A stretch of 64,000 nucleotides of DNA from Toxorhynchites rutilus septentrionalis (GCF_029784135.1 NC_073746.1:163202108-163266107), one strand, 5' to 3'. Shown: positions 46,982-58,569, numbered from the stretch's first letter. The notes: generated by a model from the letters alone, not told the origin. A program made the numbers and translations.

Positions 46982-47252
46982 TGTGTGATACACGTCATTA
47001 AGGAATTGTGAAATGAGCTTATTGACTAATAGAAGTGTCAACCGAACTGAACTAGATGTACTCAGGTGACACGGGCGGTGAACCAGTATGAACCACACCA
47101 CTATATGATACAAGGGATACTTGCATCTCATAGCAGGCGATACTTTGGTTAACGTGTGTAACCATGACTCGTCCTCTTTCCTCTGTGGGCGTTCGTGCTA
47201 GTAAGACGTGATTTAACATTGGGGGATTAATCTTCGGAGCCAGAATTGCACA
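46982..47252. mobile_element. Solo LTR, 271 bp
   Basis: Insertion in I-element ORF2 absent from all other copies. It starts tgtgtgatacac, ends gaattgcaca, and is flanked by the 5 bp duplication ccaac (46977-46981 and 47253-47257). TG...CA ends with a 5 bp target duplication and no internal coding region fit a solo LTR left by recombination. It is not related in sequence to the BEL or Gypsy LTRs here. Confidence 0.8.
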
Positions 47253-47313
47253 CCAACCTCCCCCGGTGGCAAAACAATCCTGGTTTGGTGCGAACGACTG
47301 GAGGTTCCCAACT

Positions 47314-47489
47314 TGTAGTATCTTTCCCACCATTTTATAAATATCTCGAGTAATATAGTTTTATAACGATTAGACTACCTATGACACATATACCTTGAAT
47401 AAAGAATGAGAGCTCAGTTCTATTTTGACCACGATCACGTGTATACGTTACTTGGAGATACACATCCGAATTCCCAGGCGAACGTTACA
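47314..47489 (+). repeat. Gypsy 5' LTR
   Basis: 176 bp, tgtagtatctttcccacc to gcgaacgttaca. It carries an aataaa at about 47398-47403, consistent with an R-region poly(A) signal. Confidence 0.95.
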
Positions 47490-49605
47490 TTTGGCGACGA
47501 GGGTAAATTCTCGTAGTAATTAACGTACTGAGTTTGGAAAAAGTCAACTGTGCAAATTGAGATTGAGCGGAAAGTGCAGTATTAACGTAGTAAGTAGCCT
47601 GATTGTGTGATTTTGTGAAAAATCCAGTGGCATTTTTTTTTTTTCCTCTCCGCTTATATTATTGGGTGACATGCGGTCGAAAACAAAATGGCGTCAAAAT
47701 GTGCAAATAGTGGTAGTGGATTGGTTTTGAGGAAAATGTCGGTAAAATGATGTACTTGTAACTTAAGTGAGAATAGAAAGAACGATGGTAGAATGAAAAA
47801 AGAAATCCGAAATGTGAGCTATGTGAACGTAAGTACGTAGCGTTTCTGGTGCTGGTTTTTTTTTTCTGTACGTTCTGTGCTGGGAAGAGTGCAAAGGAGA
47901 TGGAATGGAGAAAAATAGCTTCATCAGCGTCTAGATGGGGCGCGGAGGAAGTGGAGGGATGTTGCATGATTTCATTTTACGTTGAAGAGTTTTTGAACAT
48001 GAAGAAAAATTACGAAGGCCTGAAGGATATAAGTGTTAGTGAGAGTTTTGGTGAGCGTCGGTTCGATTATCTCTATTGAGAAGAAAAAATGAAAACCTGC
48101 CACCACTAGCAACAGTTGCAGAGGGAGACAGAAAATACATTTTTCAGTGGAGAGGGATTCAATGGGTTGAAGCAGGACAACAGTTGGTTTGATATCGATG
48201 TAAATCAGGGACACAATGGCAAACTGTAAGTAAAAGTACCGTTCCTTTATTCAAATGAAATGATTTACTGTTGGGCGAACGGTAAGATTTTAAAAAAAAA
48301 AAACAAACGCGTTTTATAGTGAAATGGGTTGAATACCGGATTCACTGTTAATTGGAAAAAAAGTATTAAAAATTGATGAAATGGGTCGAGTACCGGATTC
48401 ACTGTGAAATTTTGTTTGGAATGAAATTGTGAAATTTGTGAAATTAGTGAAATGGGTTGAATACCGGATTCACTGTTAATTAAAAAAAAAAAAAGAATAA
48501 TAATTGATGAAATGGGTCGGGTACCGGATTCACCGTGAACTTTTGTTCGGACTGAAATTGTGAAATTAGAAATTAGATTTGGATTCGTTGTCAATTTCGT
48601 AAAGTGAAGATTATTTGGTGTAATGGGTCGAGCAACAGATTTCACTGTTTGTACTCGTTCGATTTGGAAAATGCGAAAAATTGCTATAATTGTTCAAAAC
48701 AATAGAACACGAAAAGGTTTGAACAAAACAGAACAAAAAAAAAAGTCTGTCAGGAGCACGGGAAAAATCAGGGTTGAAAAAAAAGAAACGCGTCTGTTAG
48801 TGAAACGGGTTGAAAACCAGATCCACTGTAAACTAAAAAAAAAAATATATATATATATATATATAATAATAATGGGAATTAGTGAAATGGGTCGAGCACC
48901 GGATTCACTGTTGAGATGGAAAAGTGAAATTTGTCAAGATTATTAGAATTCACAATTAATTTCATAAAGGAATGATTATTTTAGTGAAAGGGGTCGAGCA
49001 CCGGATTCACTGTTGAAACTCGTTAGAAATGAAGACGTAAAATAAAAAAAAAATAATTGAAATCACTGCTGACATAAATAATGAGCATTTAGTGAAATGG
49101 GTCGAGCACTGGATTCACTAATTGAGCTCGTTTCAATTGGAAACCTGAAATTAAGTTTTGAATTCGCTGTTAATTTAATGAAACAATGATTATTTAGTAA
49201 ATTGGGTCGAGCACCGGATTTGGTACTCGTTTGAAATACAAAAATGTGGAGTCTTGTAATTTTGTTCAATTTTGGTCACTGTTCCTAAAATGTTAAAAAA
49301 AAATAAAATGTTAAAAAAAAAAAAATAAGAAATTATTATTTTCAAAGCAATTAGGGTTTGCAAGAATTATTTAAAGATTTAGTACAAAAATAAAATATGT
49401 ATATATATAACTAATTGAAAGAAATGATTTGGAATAAAATGAAATAACCGAAGGATAAAAAATTGAATGACGTTTTGGGCATTATCTGTGAATGATTGAT
49501 ACCGTTATTTGTGTAGTTCATGTTTATGTTGAAAATGCCACATGATGAAATAAAACGGCTTCGCTGAATGGAAGTCTTTAAAAAAAAAATAATAATAATA
49601 AATAA
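47490..49605 (+). other. Gypsy 5' leader
   Basis: 2.1 kb without a supported gene. It begins with the primer-site-like sequence, is rich in A runs, and from about 48317 holds a hairpin repeat array (listed separately). The short open frames here are not conserved-looking and are likely chance. Confidence 0.75.
48317..49220 (+). repeat. Dispersed hairpin repeat array in Gypsy leader
   Basis: About ten variants of a roughly 29 bp motif, agtgaaatgggtcgagcacc followed by ggattcact, near 48318, 48378, 48449, 48508, 48620, 48799, 48882, 48983, 49090 and 49198, spaced about 58-180 bp. Most copies begin agtgaa and end ttcact, complementary 6 bp arms around a 17-nt centre. Confidence 0.85.
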
Positions 49606-52600
49606 ATGAATCACATGTTTTATAGGAAAATGGATTCGTTCAGATCAGTTAAGCCGTTTGATGCAAAAGTTGACCAGTCGCAGTTGGCCTCAGAGTGGAG
49701 AAAATGGAAACGTAGTCTGGAATATTATTTGGAGGCAAGCAACATCACGGGGCAGCGAGAAAAACGTAACCAGCTTTTGCATTTGGGAGGAGTTGATCTT
49801 CAAGACATTTTCCACAATCTCCCTGGAGTGAATGATGTTCCCCATGTGACCATTGATCCACCGTACTACGACGTAGCCGTAGAGAAACTTGATGATCATT
49901 TCCAACCGACTCGTAGACGAACCTACGAACGTCATATTTTCCGGCAAATTACTCAACAGCATGGGGAACGTTTTAATGATTTCGTGATGAGATTGAGAAC
50001 GCAGGCCAACCGTTGCGAATTTGATCAGGAACATAGCTCAGTCCTTGAAAGTATGATCATTGATCAAATCGCCGAGAAATGTTTGTCATCGGCTTTAAGG
50101 AAGAAGATTTTGGAAAAAGATCGTTCTCTAAGTGAGGTTGTGGCCATCGGTAAAACCATCGAAGATGTCGAGGCTCAATGCAAGGAACTAAACTGCTCAG
50201 ACTATACAACCAAATCTACAGGGGAAATTAACAAAGTAGGCCCACAGGTTCATCGCTTTCCTCGAAATGAATCCCCTCGATTTTCTCAGAAAGATCAACT
50301 CAATGGAATGAACATGTCCGGTTCCAAGGGTCGATCTAATTGGAATTACTGGAAGAACGACAAATTCCGTTGGACAAATCCAAGGCAATTACAACAGGCA
50401 AATGATACTCGGATCTGTTTTGGCTGCGGTCGCCGTGGTCACGTTAAAGATAGTTCGGAGTGTGTTGCAAAGCAGGCGCAATGTTTGAAATGCAAGCGTA
50501 TAGGGCATTTTGCGAAGTGGTGTACGAAACGATCTAACGAAGAGTCAGTACATGCACCTCCGGCAAAAAGGATCAAAGCCGTTTACAAGGATGACGGCCA
50601 TGAAAAGGACAAGGAAGAAGATATTTGCTACATTATGGGTCAAAACGTGTTTCGCTTCAAGATCGGAGGGGTAGAGATTCCGATGGCGATTGATTCTGGT
50701 GCAGCAGCTAATGTGGTACATGCTGCAGCTTGGGAAAAATTAAAGTCGGCTAGTGCAAAAGTAAAGTATCAACCTCAAGTCGATCGGCTGTTTAAGGCAT
50801 ACGGGTCAAAGAATCCACTGAAGATGATGGGAATGTTCAAAGCTAAAATTGAAGCGGGAGGTAACTGTACGGAGGCTGTATTTTATATTGCTCAAGACGG
50901 TAAACAGTGTTTACTAGGTGATGAGACGGCAAAGAAGTTAAAAGTATTGAAGATTGGGTTTCAAGTTGCAGAGATTAGCGAAAATAACCCTATGTTTCCG
51001 AAAATGAGAGGCATCTTGATTGAGATACCAATTGATCCAAACGTCAAGCCAGTGCAACAGCCGTATAGGCGCGTACCTTTCTCAATAGAAGAAAAAGTGG
51101 CTCACAAGCTGAGATATCTATTGGATAAAGACATTATTGAACGTGTACAAGAGCCATCGGCGTGGGTGTCACCAATAGTTCCGGTATTGAAAGATTCCGG
51201 GGAGATTCGCTTGTGTGTCGATATGCGACGGGCAAATCAAGCTGTCTTGAGAGAAACTCATCCACTTCCCATAATCGAGGAGATGTTTGGTTCAATAAAC
51301 GGAGCTGTTCGATTTTCCAAGGTCGACATAAAGGACGCTTATCATCAGGTAGAGATTTCGAAGCGGTCCAGAGAAATAACAACGTTTATAACTAAACAGG
51401 GTTTGTTCAGATACAAACGCCTTATGTTTGGTATAAGCTGTGCGCCAGAACTCTTCCAAAAGGTGATTGAATGCATCGTAGCCGGACTAGATGGAGTGGT
51501 GGTCTATCTAGATGATGTTATGGTTTTCGGTCGAAGTCAGAAAGAACATGATGAAAGGTTGGATGCTCTGCTCTATAGACTAAAAAAATATGAGATCCTA
51601 CTGAATAAGGATAAATGTGTTTATAATGTGGATCGTTTGGAGTTTTTAGGTCACGAACTTTCAGGCAATGGAATTCGACCTACGGAAAGCAGAATCACAG
51701 CTATTGAAAATTTCCGCAAGCCTTCAAATGTCTCGGAGCTCCGGAGTTATTTGGGTTTAATCACTTATGTCGCTCGTTTCATTCCTCAGCTGGCAGAGAA
51801 GACGGCATCTCTGAGACAGTTACTGAAGTCTGGAGAAAAGTTTATCTGGAATCATGTACATGATCATGCGTTCGAACAAATTAAATCTGCGGTTTGTTCT
51901 GCAACTTTTCTTGGATATTTCAACCCAAAGAATACAAGCATCGTCATAACCGATGCAAGCCCAACAGGAATAGGTGCAGTGTTGCTACAGCAGGATACGA
52001 ACGGAGTAAGACGGATCATAAGCTTTGCAAGCAAGGCTCTTACAGAAATAGAGCGTAAATATTTCCAGACAGAGCGAGAAGCTTTGGGTATTGTTTGGGC
52101 AGTAGAAAAGTTCAGATTATATCTTCTTGGTACAAAGTTCATACTTGTCACAGATTGCAAACCTCTTCTTTTCTTATTTAAAGAACGGTCTAAGCCATGT
52201 GCTAGAATTGAGAGATGGGTTTTGCGCCTGCAAGCCTATAAATTTGAGGTCGTATATAAACCGGGAAAAGAAAACCTCGCAGACGCCATTTCCAGGTTAT
52301 CTGTAACTCAAGCAGTTAATTTCGATGTGGACGGAGAAGCCTGTATATATCATCTGGCACAGGCCAACATTCCAGAAGCAATTTCTTTGGAAGAAGTCGA
52401 AGATGCATCTTCGAAAGATGAAACTATTCAGGCTGTTTTCCAGAGTCTTGAAACTAACACATGGGATGAATGCATGAAGGAATACAAGCTAGTTCGGTTC
52501 GAATTGTGTAGATCTGGGAACATCCTGCTGCGAGGCGATCGTTTGGTCATCCCTCAAGTATTACAATCTCGTACGATAGAAATTGCGCATGAGTCTCACC

Positions 52601-53739
52601 CAGGCATTGTAGTGATGAAACGGCGCCTCCGACAAAAAGTGTGGTGGCCTCACATTGATAAACATGTAGAAGATTTTGTGAAAAAATGCAAGGGGTGTAC
52701 ACTAGTCTCAATGCCCGATCCGCCAGAGCCTCTAGTACGAACAGAACTCCCGAATAGGGCATGGGCACATATTGCTGCTGATTTCGTAGGACCACTACCG
52801 TCTGGTCACAATCTACTAGTATTTGTTGATTATTGTAGCAGATTCACTGAAGTTATCATCATGAAACAAATAACTGCTACTCTAACTGTCAAAGCACTTC
52901 ATGAAACATTTTGCCGATTTGGCATGCCCGACTCATTGAAAACCGACAATGGACCTCAGTTCATTAGTGCCGAGATGCAAAGATTCTGTACACAGTTTGG
53001 AATCGAGCACCGAAAAACAACTCCATACTGGCCTCAAGCGAATGGGGAAGTAGAGCGAATTAACCGTTCCATTGGGAAAAGGCTAAAAATAAGTCAGGAA
53101 ACCGAAGGTTCCGATTGGAAATGGGACTTGAGGATGTTTATACTAATGCATAACTCAACTCCACACTCTACGACAGCGATAGCACCATCATCAATTATGT
53201 TTGGTAGAGTTTTAAAGGATAAACTTCCATCTATGATTTGGAAGCATGACATCATCCTTGAAGAAATTCGTGACCGAGACAATATGAGAAAAAGTAAGGA
53301 GGCCGAATATGCAGACAAACGTCGAGGAGCAAGGCCAAGTGAAATTACAGTCGGTGACACAGTGGTTGTGAAGAGGATTCTTAAAGAAAATAAACTGTCC
53401 ACTAACTTCGACCCGGAAGAATACTGGGTTAAGGCTAAGAGAGGAGCTGATGTCACACTGGAATCAAAAGAGTCAGGACGCATATTTCACAGAAACGTAT
53501 CGCACATGAAGAAGTTATTCTCGGGTGATACACAAGGACAAAACAAAATAAGTAAGAATACAGAAGACACGAATCTAAACAATGACGATTTTGTAACGGT
53601 AGACGAAAAACAGTTGGAACTGGAAGAGGAGACGAATACGAACACCAGGGAGCGTCCCAGACGAAACCACAAGCGACCAGAATACCTAAGCGATTATAAT
53701 ATTGAAAAGATATCGGAATATTTAAACACAAAACACTAG
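49606..53739 (+). CDS. Ty3/Gypsy Gag-Pol polyprotein, 1377 aa (1369 from Met9)
   Basis: Complete polyprotein for reverse transcription and integration. The likelier start is Met9 at 49630 (gaaaatggattc). Gag about 1-260; two CCHC knuckles (CFGCGRRGHVKDSSEC at 271-286 and CLKCKRIGHFAKWC at 293-306); aspartic protease AIDSGAAANVV (D363); RT with KVDIKDAYHQ (D574) and YLDD (634-637); RNase H with TDASPTGIG (D783), the ERE segment near 823 and TDCKPL (D850); integrase with an HHCC finger (H997 region to C1028/C1031) and the triad D1059, D1114, E1150, giving the DX35E spacing. All catalytic residues are present and the frame has no break, with gag and pol fused without a frameshift. No chromodomain or envelope seen. 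Confidence 0.95.
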   Translation: MNHMFYRKMDSFRSVKPFDAKVDQSQLASEWRKWKRSLEYYLEASNITGQREKRNQLLHLGGVDLQDIFHNLPGVNDVPHVTIDPPYYDVAVEKLDDHFQPTRRRTYERHIFRQITQQHGERFNDFVMRLRTQANRCEFDQEHSSVLESMIIDQIAEKCLSSALRKKILEKDRSLSEVVAIGKTIEDVEAQCKELNCSDYTTKSTGEINKVGPQVHRFPRNESPRFSQKDQLNGMNMSGSKGRSNWNYWKNDKFRWTNPRQLQQANDTRICFGCGRRGHVKDSSECVAKQAQCLKCKRIGHFAKWCTKRSNEESVHAPPAKRIKAVYKDDGHEKDKEEDICYIMGQNVFRFKIGGVEIPMAIDSGAAANVVHAAAWEKLKSASAKVKYQPQVDRLFKAYGSKNPLKMMGMFKAKIEAGGNCTEAVFYIAQDGKQCLLGDETAKKLKVLKIGFQVAEISENNPMFPKMRGILIEIPIDPNVKPVQQPYRRVPFSIEEKVAHKLRYLLDKDIIERVQEPSAWVSPIVPVLKDSGEIRLCVDMRRANQAVLRETHPLPIIEEMFGSINGAVRFSKVDIKDAYHQVEISKRSREITTFITKQGLFRYKRLMFGISCAPELFQKVIECIVAGLDGVVVYLDDVMVFGRSQKEHDERLDALLYRLKKYEILLNKDKCVYNVDRLEFLGHELSGNGIRPTESRITAIENFRKPSNVSELRSYLGLITYVARFIPQLAEKTASLRQLLKSGEKFIWNHVHDHAFEQIKSAVCSATFLGYFNPKNTSIVITDASPTGIGAVLLQQDTNGVRRIISFASKALTEIERKYFQTEREALGIVWAVEKFRLYLLGTKFILVTDCKPLLFLFKERSKPCARIERWVLRLQAYKFEVVYKPGKENLADAISRLSVTQAVNFDVDGEACIYHLAQANIPEAISLEEVEDASSKDETIQAVFQSLETNTWDECMKEYKLVRFELCRSGNILLRGDRLVIPQVLQSRTIEIAHESHPGIVVMKRRLRQKVWWPHIDKHVEDFVKKCKGCTLVSMPDPPEPLVRTELPNRAWAHIAADFVGPLPSGHNLLVFVDYCSRFTEVIIMKQITATLTVKALHETFCRFGMPDSLKTDNGPQFISAEMQRFCTQFGIEHRKTTPYWPQANGEVERINRSIGKRLKISQETEGSDWKWDLRMFILMHNSTPHSTTAIAPSSIMFGRVLKDKLPSMIWKHDIILEEIRDRDNMRKSKEAEYADKRRGARPSEITVGDTVVVKRILKENKLSTNFDPEEYWVKAKRGADVTLESKESGRIFHRNVSHMKKLFSGDTQGQNKISKNTEDTNLNNDDFVTVDEKQLELEEETNTNTRERPRRNHKRPEYLSDYNIEKISEYLNTKH

Positions 53740-53843
53740 TTATATGTACTGTTGACGTCCTACTTTTATTTAGAATAAAATTGTCCTGAAATATATAGAA
53801 ATATATATAATTAAAAAAAAAAAAACCCGAACAAGAAGAGGAA

Positions 53844-54019
53844 TGTAGTATCTTTCCCACCATTTTATAAATATCTCGAGTAATATAGTTTTATAACGAT
53901 TAGACTACCTATGACACATATACCTTGAATAAAGAATGAGAGCTCAGTTCTATTTTGACCACGATCACGTGTATACGTTACTTGGAGATACACATCCGAA
54001 TTCCCAGGCGAACGTTACA
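53844..54019 (+). repeat. Gypsy 3' LTR
   Basis: 176 bp, same ends as the 5' LTR, followed by the target duplication caact and resumed I-element ORF2. Confidence 0.95.
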
Positions 54020-54905
54020 CAACTGTTCTCGTCGAGAACGGTATTCGGGACAACTTTCGAGCCGGGGCGTGCTCGATCGGTCTGCTAGAATATTTCAAGG
54101 CCATCATAGCGGAAAAATACCGTCTCCACGAGATCAGATACTCGGACGGCTCAAAAGGACCATCGGGAGTTGGATTTGGGGTGAGCGATAATAAGAATAG
54201 TCTGATTTCCAGCAAGAAACTCGCGGACATCTGCCAGGTCTTCTCGGCCGAAGTGGTCGGCATCATCGAGGCAACTACAACTTCATCTTCCAAGCCGTTG
54301 TTGGTCGTCTCCGATTCGGCAAGCGCCATTGATGCCATCGGTGCGACCAGGTCCAAACATCCATGGGTACAGGCCATCAGGAAGTATATATTGCCCGACA
54401 CTGTGCTCATGTGGGTCCCCGGACACAACGGCATCGCAGGGAATGAAGCGGCCGACCGGTTTGCCGGAATCGGTCACACAAGACCGTTCTTCATTCGGGA
54501 TGTGCCGCTTGACGATGTGAAGTTGTGGATCTCCAACTCTTTCCGCACCTTTTGGACCGAAAGGTGGTTCGCAGAGAGGAGGCAGTTCCTCAGAAAAGTC
54601 AAGGGCACTATTATCAGGTTTGACGATGTTAAAGGAATGAGAGAACAACGAATCCTGTCCAGACTGAGGACCGGTCACTGCTCGGTCTCACACGGATTCA
54701 ATAGAGAACCCTCCCATCTACTCTGCGACCTCTACCAAATCCACAACTCCGCGAACACTTCTTGTGTGGTTGCCCGAAATTTGATGATCTGCGAAACCTT
54801 CATGGAATCAGCGGGAGTGTAAGAGACATCTTAAGGGACGATCCAGCAAGAGTAGCACCGCTTGTCTGCTACCTAAAAGATGCAGAACTATTTTTTAAGA
54901 TCTAG
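54020..54905 (+). pseudogene. I-element ORF2 copy 4, 3' piece (RNase H)
   Basis: Continues from the Gypsy insertion with YSDGS, SDSASAID and GNEAADRFAG, open in one frame to 54822 including the segment MREQRILSRLRTGHCSVSHG that is frameshifted in copies 1 and 2. Final inferred stop TAG at 54903-54905. Confidence 0.85.
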
Positions 54906-55587
54906 CGTCTGAACAATGGATCAGACAAGAAGATCCTTGTTCCTTCCCCTCCACGATGAAGGGGAATAAGAACACTTCGGCATCTTCAACGGCACGGATT
55001 CCTCTCCACTGGCCTGGAGCCATGGGTCGAGGACATCCTTGCCATCTGGTCCAACAAGCAAACAGCAAGTTCTTCGTTAAGTTATGTTTCGCAAAAGGAT
55101 TTTTATGTGTTTAATTTTTACGTCCAATTTTTATGTGATAATTTTATGTGCAATCTGTTCCCAACGAAACCTTGCGGCAATGCCGTCGATAAAGAGGCGA
55201 ACCAGCCCAGGAGGCTGAAAACCTCTCAAATAAAGAATAACAAAAAAATCCTATTCGTTCGAAAATCAGAATAAGGGTGATAAACGAGCGACTTAAAAAA
55301 ATAACAACGTAGTTCTACGTCAACAATGCGGTCGTATCTTGGACATAACCTCCTATAACTTTTTTCTTTCTATTATACAAGCGTTCAATCATAAAACTAT
55401 TGCATAGCATGGAGAAACGATATGGATAAATGGGAAAAAATTTAATGAAACAGTATAAATTACATATTAAAGAAGTTTATTTCAAATTAACAATTCATTT
55501 ATTGAACAACAAAAGTTAGAAACAAAATTTCAAAAAAGTGTCATTGTCCAAAAATACACGCTCTGTAGGATTCGCCTGGATCGTCTA

Positions 55588-56680
55588 TCATCTATCATTG
55601 GAAAGGAAATCGCTCGCTTGGTCCATCATCTGTGAGAAATAAATAATAATGTTACAAATTTGTAAATCATATAACTTTGAAATAAATACTCATGTCACAT
55701 ATCCTGTCTGTCATTTGTTGATAGCTGAGTCATCCGAAAAGGGCAACCCTAGCCAATAAGGCTCTCAGAAACTCAGAAAGAAACAAGAGAAAGAAATATT
55801 AGTAATATTTTAAACGAAAAAACGAAAAAATAAATAAATAAAATATGAACTGGTAATAATAAATCAAATCCGCAACAGTATATAGAAAGATATAAAAAAT
55901 AAATGCATGTGGAATAAAACAAAACTACAGAAAATGTAGTACGACAATAACAATAAATAAATAGAATGAAATCATCCAAAGATCAAATGTTCCTTATGGA
56001 AAAAATAATAAACTGGTAACAATAAAATAAATCCGCTACAGTATATAGAAAGATATAAAAAAATGAATGCAACAAAAAACGAAACCAATATGTACAATAG
56101 AACTCGCAACAACAACAAAAAATCAAACAATAAATATTTAACAACTAATAACTCTGTCATCCGATTCATATATGCTTTAAGGGAAAAGCGACTGCGCCAC
56201 CTCGCCTACCATAAGGATTATAAATTTAAAACAACATCGCTTTAGAAACTTTACCTCTTTCTCAGCTTTCAGTCGTCGATTTTCCTGCCGCAATTTTATA
56301 TTTTCCGCTTCCATCCTCCGAAGTTCTCCTATAAGATTCCTGTTCTGGACAATCATATATTCCAACTCCGTTGCATCTACTGGTTCCCAGTAGTACAAAT
56401 CTTCATCATCATCGACAAAAATTGTTTCACTGGGCACCAGTGGCGGAGGAACTTCATCCTCGATCATCACTTCGTTTTGATGCATCTGGATCCGAATTGG
56501 CTGTAAATAAAAGTTTTGTTAACACTGTACACACTCAGAAATATTTTTTCCTACCTTGATATCTTCATTCTGTGGTTTTCCACTACGTCTTTCATAACTT
56601 CCTGGTTCGCGGTTGGCCCAAGAACGCGTTGGAACCCTCAAGCTGACTGGAATCCTCGATGTAACGGTACCTCGCTTCAT
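55588..56680 (-). CDS. Geminin-like coiled-coil protein, 137 aa (unit 4)
   Basis: Exons 56680-56555, 56500-56255 and 55629-55588, same phases and splice sites; protein identical to units 2 and 3. Intact although the neighbouring I element took three large insertions. Confidence 0.58.
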
Positions 56681-57408
56681 TTTGTGTGGTGATGGGATTA
56701 TAACTGCTTCTCTCTTGATAATTATAATCCTCAGTGGAGAAAATGTTTGCATCAACACAATGCTTGCTTCGATTGAATCAAAACTTGGAAAATGGCACTA
56801 GCCTGCTTTGCACTGTTTTTTTTATCTCGTTATTGTATCTTACATTATGTGAAAAATGACTTTGGTGTGATTTTGAAGTTGATGAAACATAAAATTAATA
56901 GTTACTGATTCTTAATTAGTTTTTAGATACTAAAAATGAAATGTTATTTTTCAACAATATAGGATCGGAGTTTAACAATTGTTTCTTGTTACGATCAAGC
57001 AAAAGCTATAAATAATTAATTTATTGGATAATCATGGATTTTCTTTTCGGTCGTTCTGTTACCATATCGCATATTTAACATAGTAATCTATTGCTTTGTT
57101 TGCAAACTGCGGTAACGAAATATTTTATGTATTTTCCTAGAATTTGAAAAAGTATGTGACTACAAAATGGTCTGTAACGAAAATGAAATCTGACATCCCT
57201 ACCAACAACCGAAGGAACGAACCGTACAGAATACCAATCCCAAAATACCAATACACCTTCTTGAAACCACATCACTTTTGCAAGTGTCAAAACAGTGCCG
57301 AAATTATTGACGTGTAAGTTTCTTATCACATCAACAATTGGCAGCGAAAACTGTCTGTTTCTATGAAAAAATATTTAATTTCCTCCTGACAGTAGTAAAT
57401 ATTCGCTG

Positions 57409-58401
57409 ATGAACTTTATAAAAAGTGGTTTGCAGTCAGTGCTGGGTTCTCAGGAACCTGGGGCGCTGCAAAGTGGTGCCAAAACTGTATGAAACAACGA
57501 AATTTGGGTCAGAAACTCATTCTAAACCTTTTAAATTATTATGCCCCTCTGGAACAGGTAGAACAAGTGAGTGCTTCGACACTACTCGAGGATCGCCGCG
57601 ATGCTTGCAGAGCGCTCAGGGCTCTTTCGAAAAAAATATCGCGTGGAAGTGGGAGCCCAAGGTATGCACGCTCTTCTCCAAGTCATGGAAATGGATAGAG
57701 CCGATCCGGAGATAATTGGGTACTGCTTGGACACCCTCTGTCATATCACTTCTCAGGAACAGTTCGAAGAAGACAACCCGGACAACCCAAGCGTGACGGT
57801 CAACATAGGAGAACAATTTACGGAGATGTTCCTCAAGTCGAACGAGAATGTGAGCTTGATTTTGAATTGTCTGGAAGAGTACGATTTTTGGGTTCGCTGG
57901 TCGGCTATTAAGTTGTTGACCAGTTTGTTAGCGAACAAAACGAAGGACATACAGGAAATCGTTCTTGTTAGCCCAATGGGCGTTTCCAAGTTGATGGATT
58001 TGCTGGTTGACAGCCGAGAAGTTATTAGAAATGATGTATTGCTACTGTTGATACTTACTGTTGAGCTTACCAAAGGAAACGCAAACATCCAAAAAATTGT
58101 AGCTTTTGAAAATGCTTTTGATCGATTGTTTGATGTTATCAAGGAGGAAGGATGCGCAGATGGTGGAATTGTCGTGGAGGATTGTTTATTTCTGATGATG
58201 AACTTGCTTAAAAACATTCCCAGTAATCAGCAGTTCTTCAAAGAAGGATCCTACATCCAGCGGTTGGCGCCAATGTTTGTTATTTCACAGGTTTCGTCAC
58301 TAACTTCCGGTCAACTTTTGTGCGGGGGACTGTTCAGCAACCATCCGCTCTCCAATTGGTTCTCGGCTGTTTCTTTAGCGCATGCCCTCATTGTTAGTTA
58401 A
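57409..58401 (+). pseudogene. p115/Uso1 remnant (unit 4)
   Basis: ATG at 57409, seven-A frameshift at about 57631, shared deletion after RLAPMF. It differs by VSPMGVSKLMDL (others VSPMDVSK) and by a 9 bp difference giving LLILTVELTKG where others have LLIQLTKG. The Gly is as I recall for other insects, so this copy may hold some ancestral states. Confidence 0.85.
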
Positions 58402-58569
58402 GCGAGAAGGTAATCATGTTGAGTTCAATGGCCGAGTATTGGCTAACTTCAATTCAACCGTACGATAGTATGATAAGGATTTGCGACATGAATGTAGCCA
58501 TTGTAATATCGTGTTGGCATTATATTGTAGAACCAATGGTAAACTAGATTAATGTTCTTTTTCGAACAG

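Larger units (their letters stand above)
47314..54019 (+). mobile_element. Ty3/Gypsy LTR retrotransposon, intact gag-pol
   Basis: 6706 bp element with 176 bp LTRs at 47314-47489 and 53844-54019 that look identical, flanked by the 5 bp duplication caact (47309-47313 and 54020-54024). After the 5' LTR lies tttggcgacgaggg, a tRNA primer-site-like sequence beginning TGGCGACGAGG. Before the 3' LTR is a purine tract (acaagaagaggaa). A 2.1 kb leader, one 1377-codon gag-pol frame and no envelope. Short LTRs and a single gag-pol frame recall the mag lineage; that placement is tentative. Potentially active. Confidence 0.95.
34259..55248 (+). mobile_element. I-clade non-LTR retrotransposon, copy 4, split by three LTR insertions
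   Basis: Pieces 34259-34588, 42251-46981, 47253-47313 and 54020-55248 together make one copy at the same site as the others. It is split by BEL (34589-42250), a solo LTR (46982-47252) and Gypsy (47314-54019). It retains RT motif A and lacks YADD, as copy 2, but keeps the 10 bp near 54636 that copies 1 and 2 lack. Confidence 0.87.

Noticed and set aside
47849..48946. Short open frames in the Gypsy leader as accessory genes
   Set aside because: They follow the repeat motif and A runs, with no recognisable domain or start context.
48317..49220. Regularly recurring motif with inverted ends, superficially like a CRISPR array
   Set aside because: Eukaryotic retrotransposon leader, variable A-rich spacers of unequal length, diverged repeats and no cas genes.
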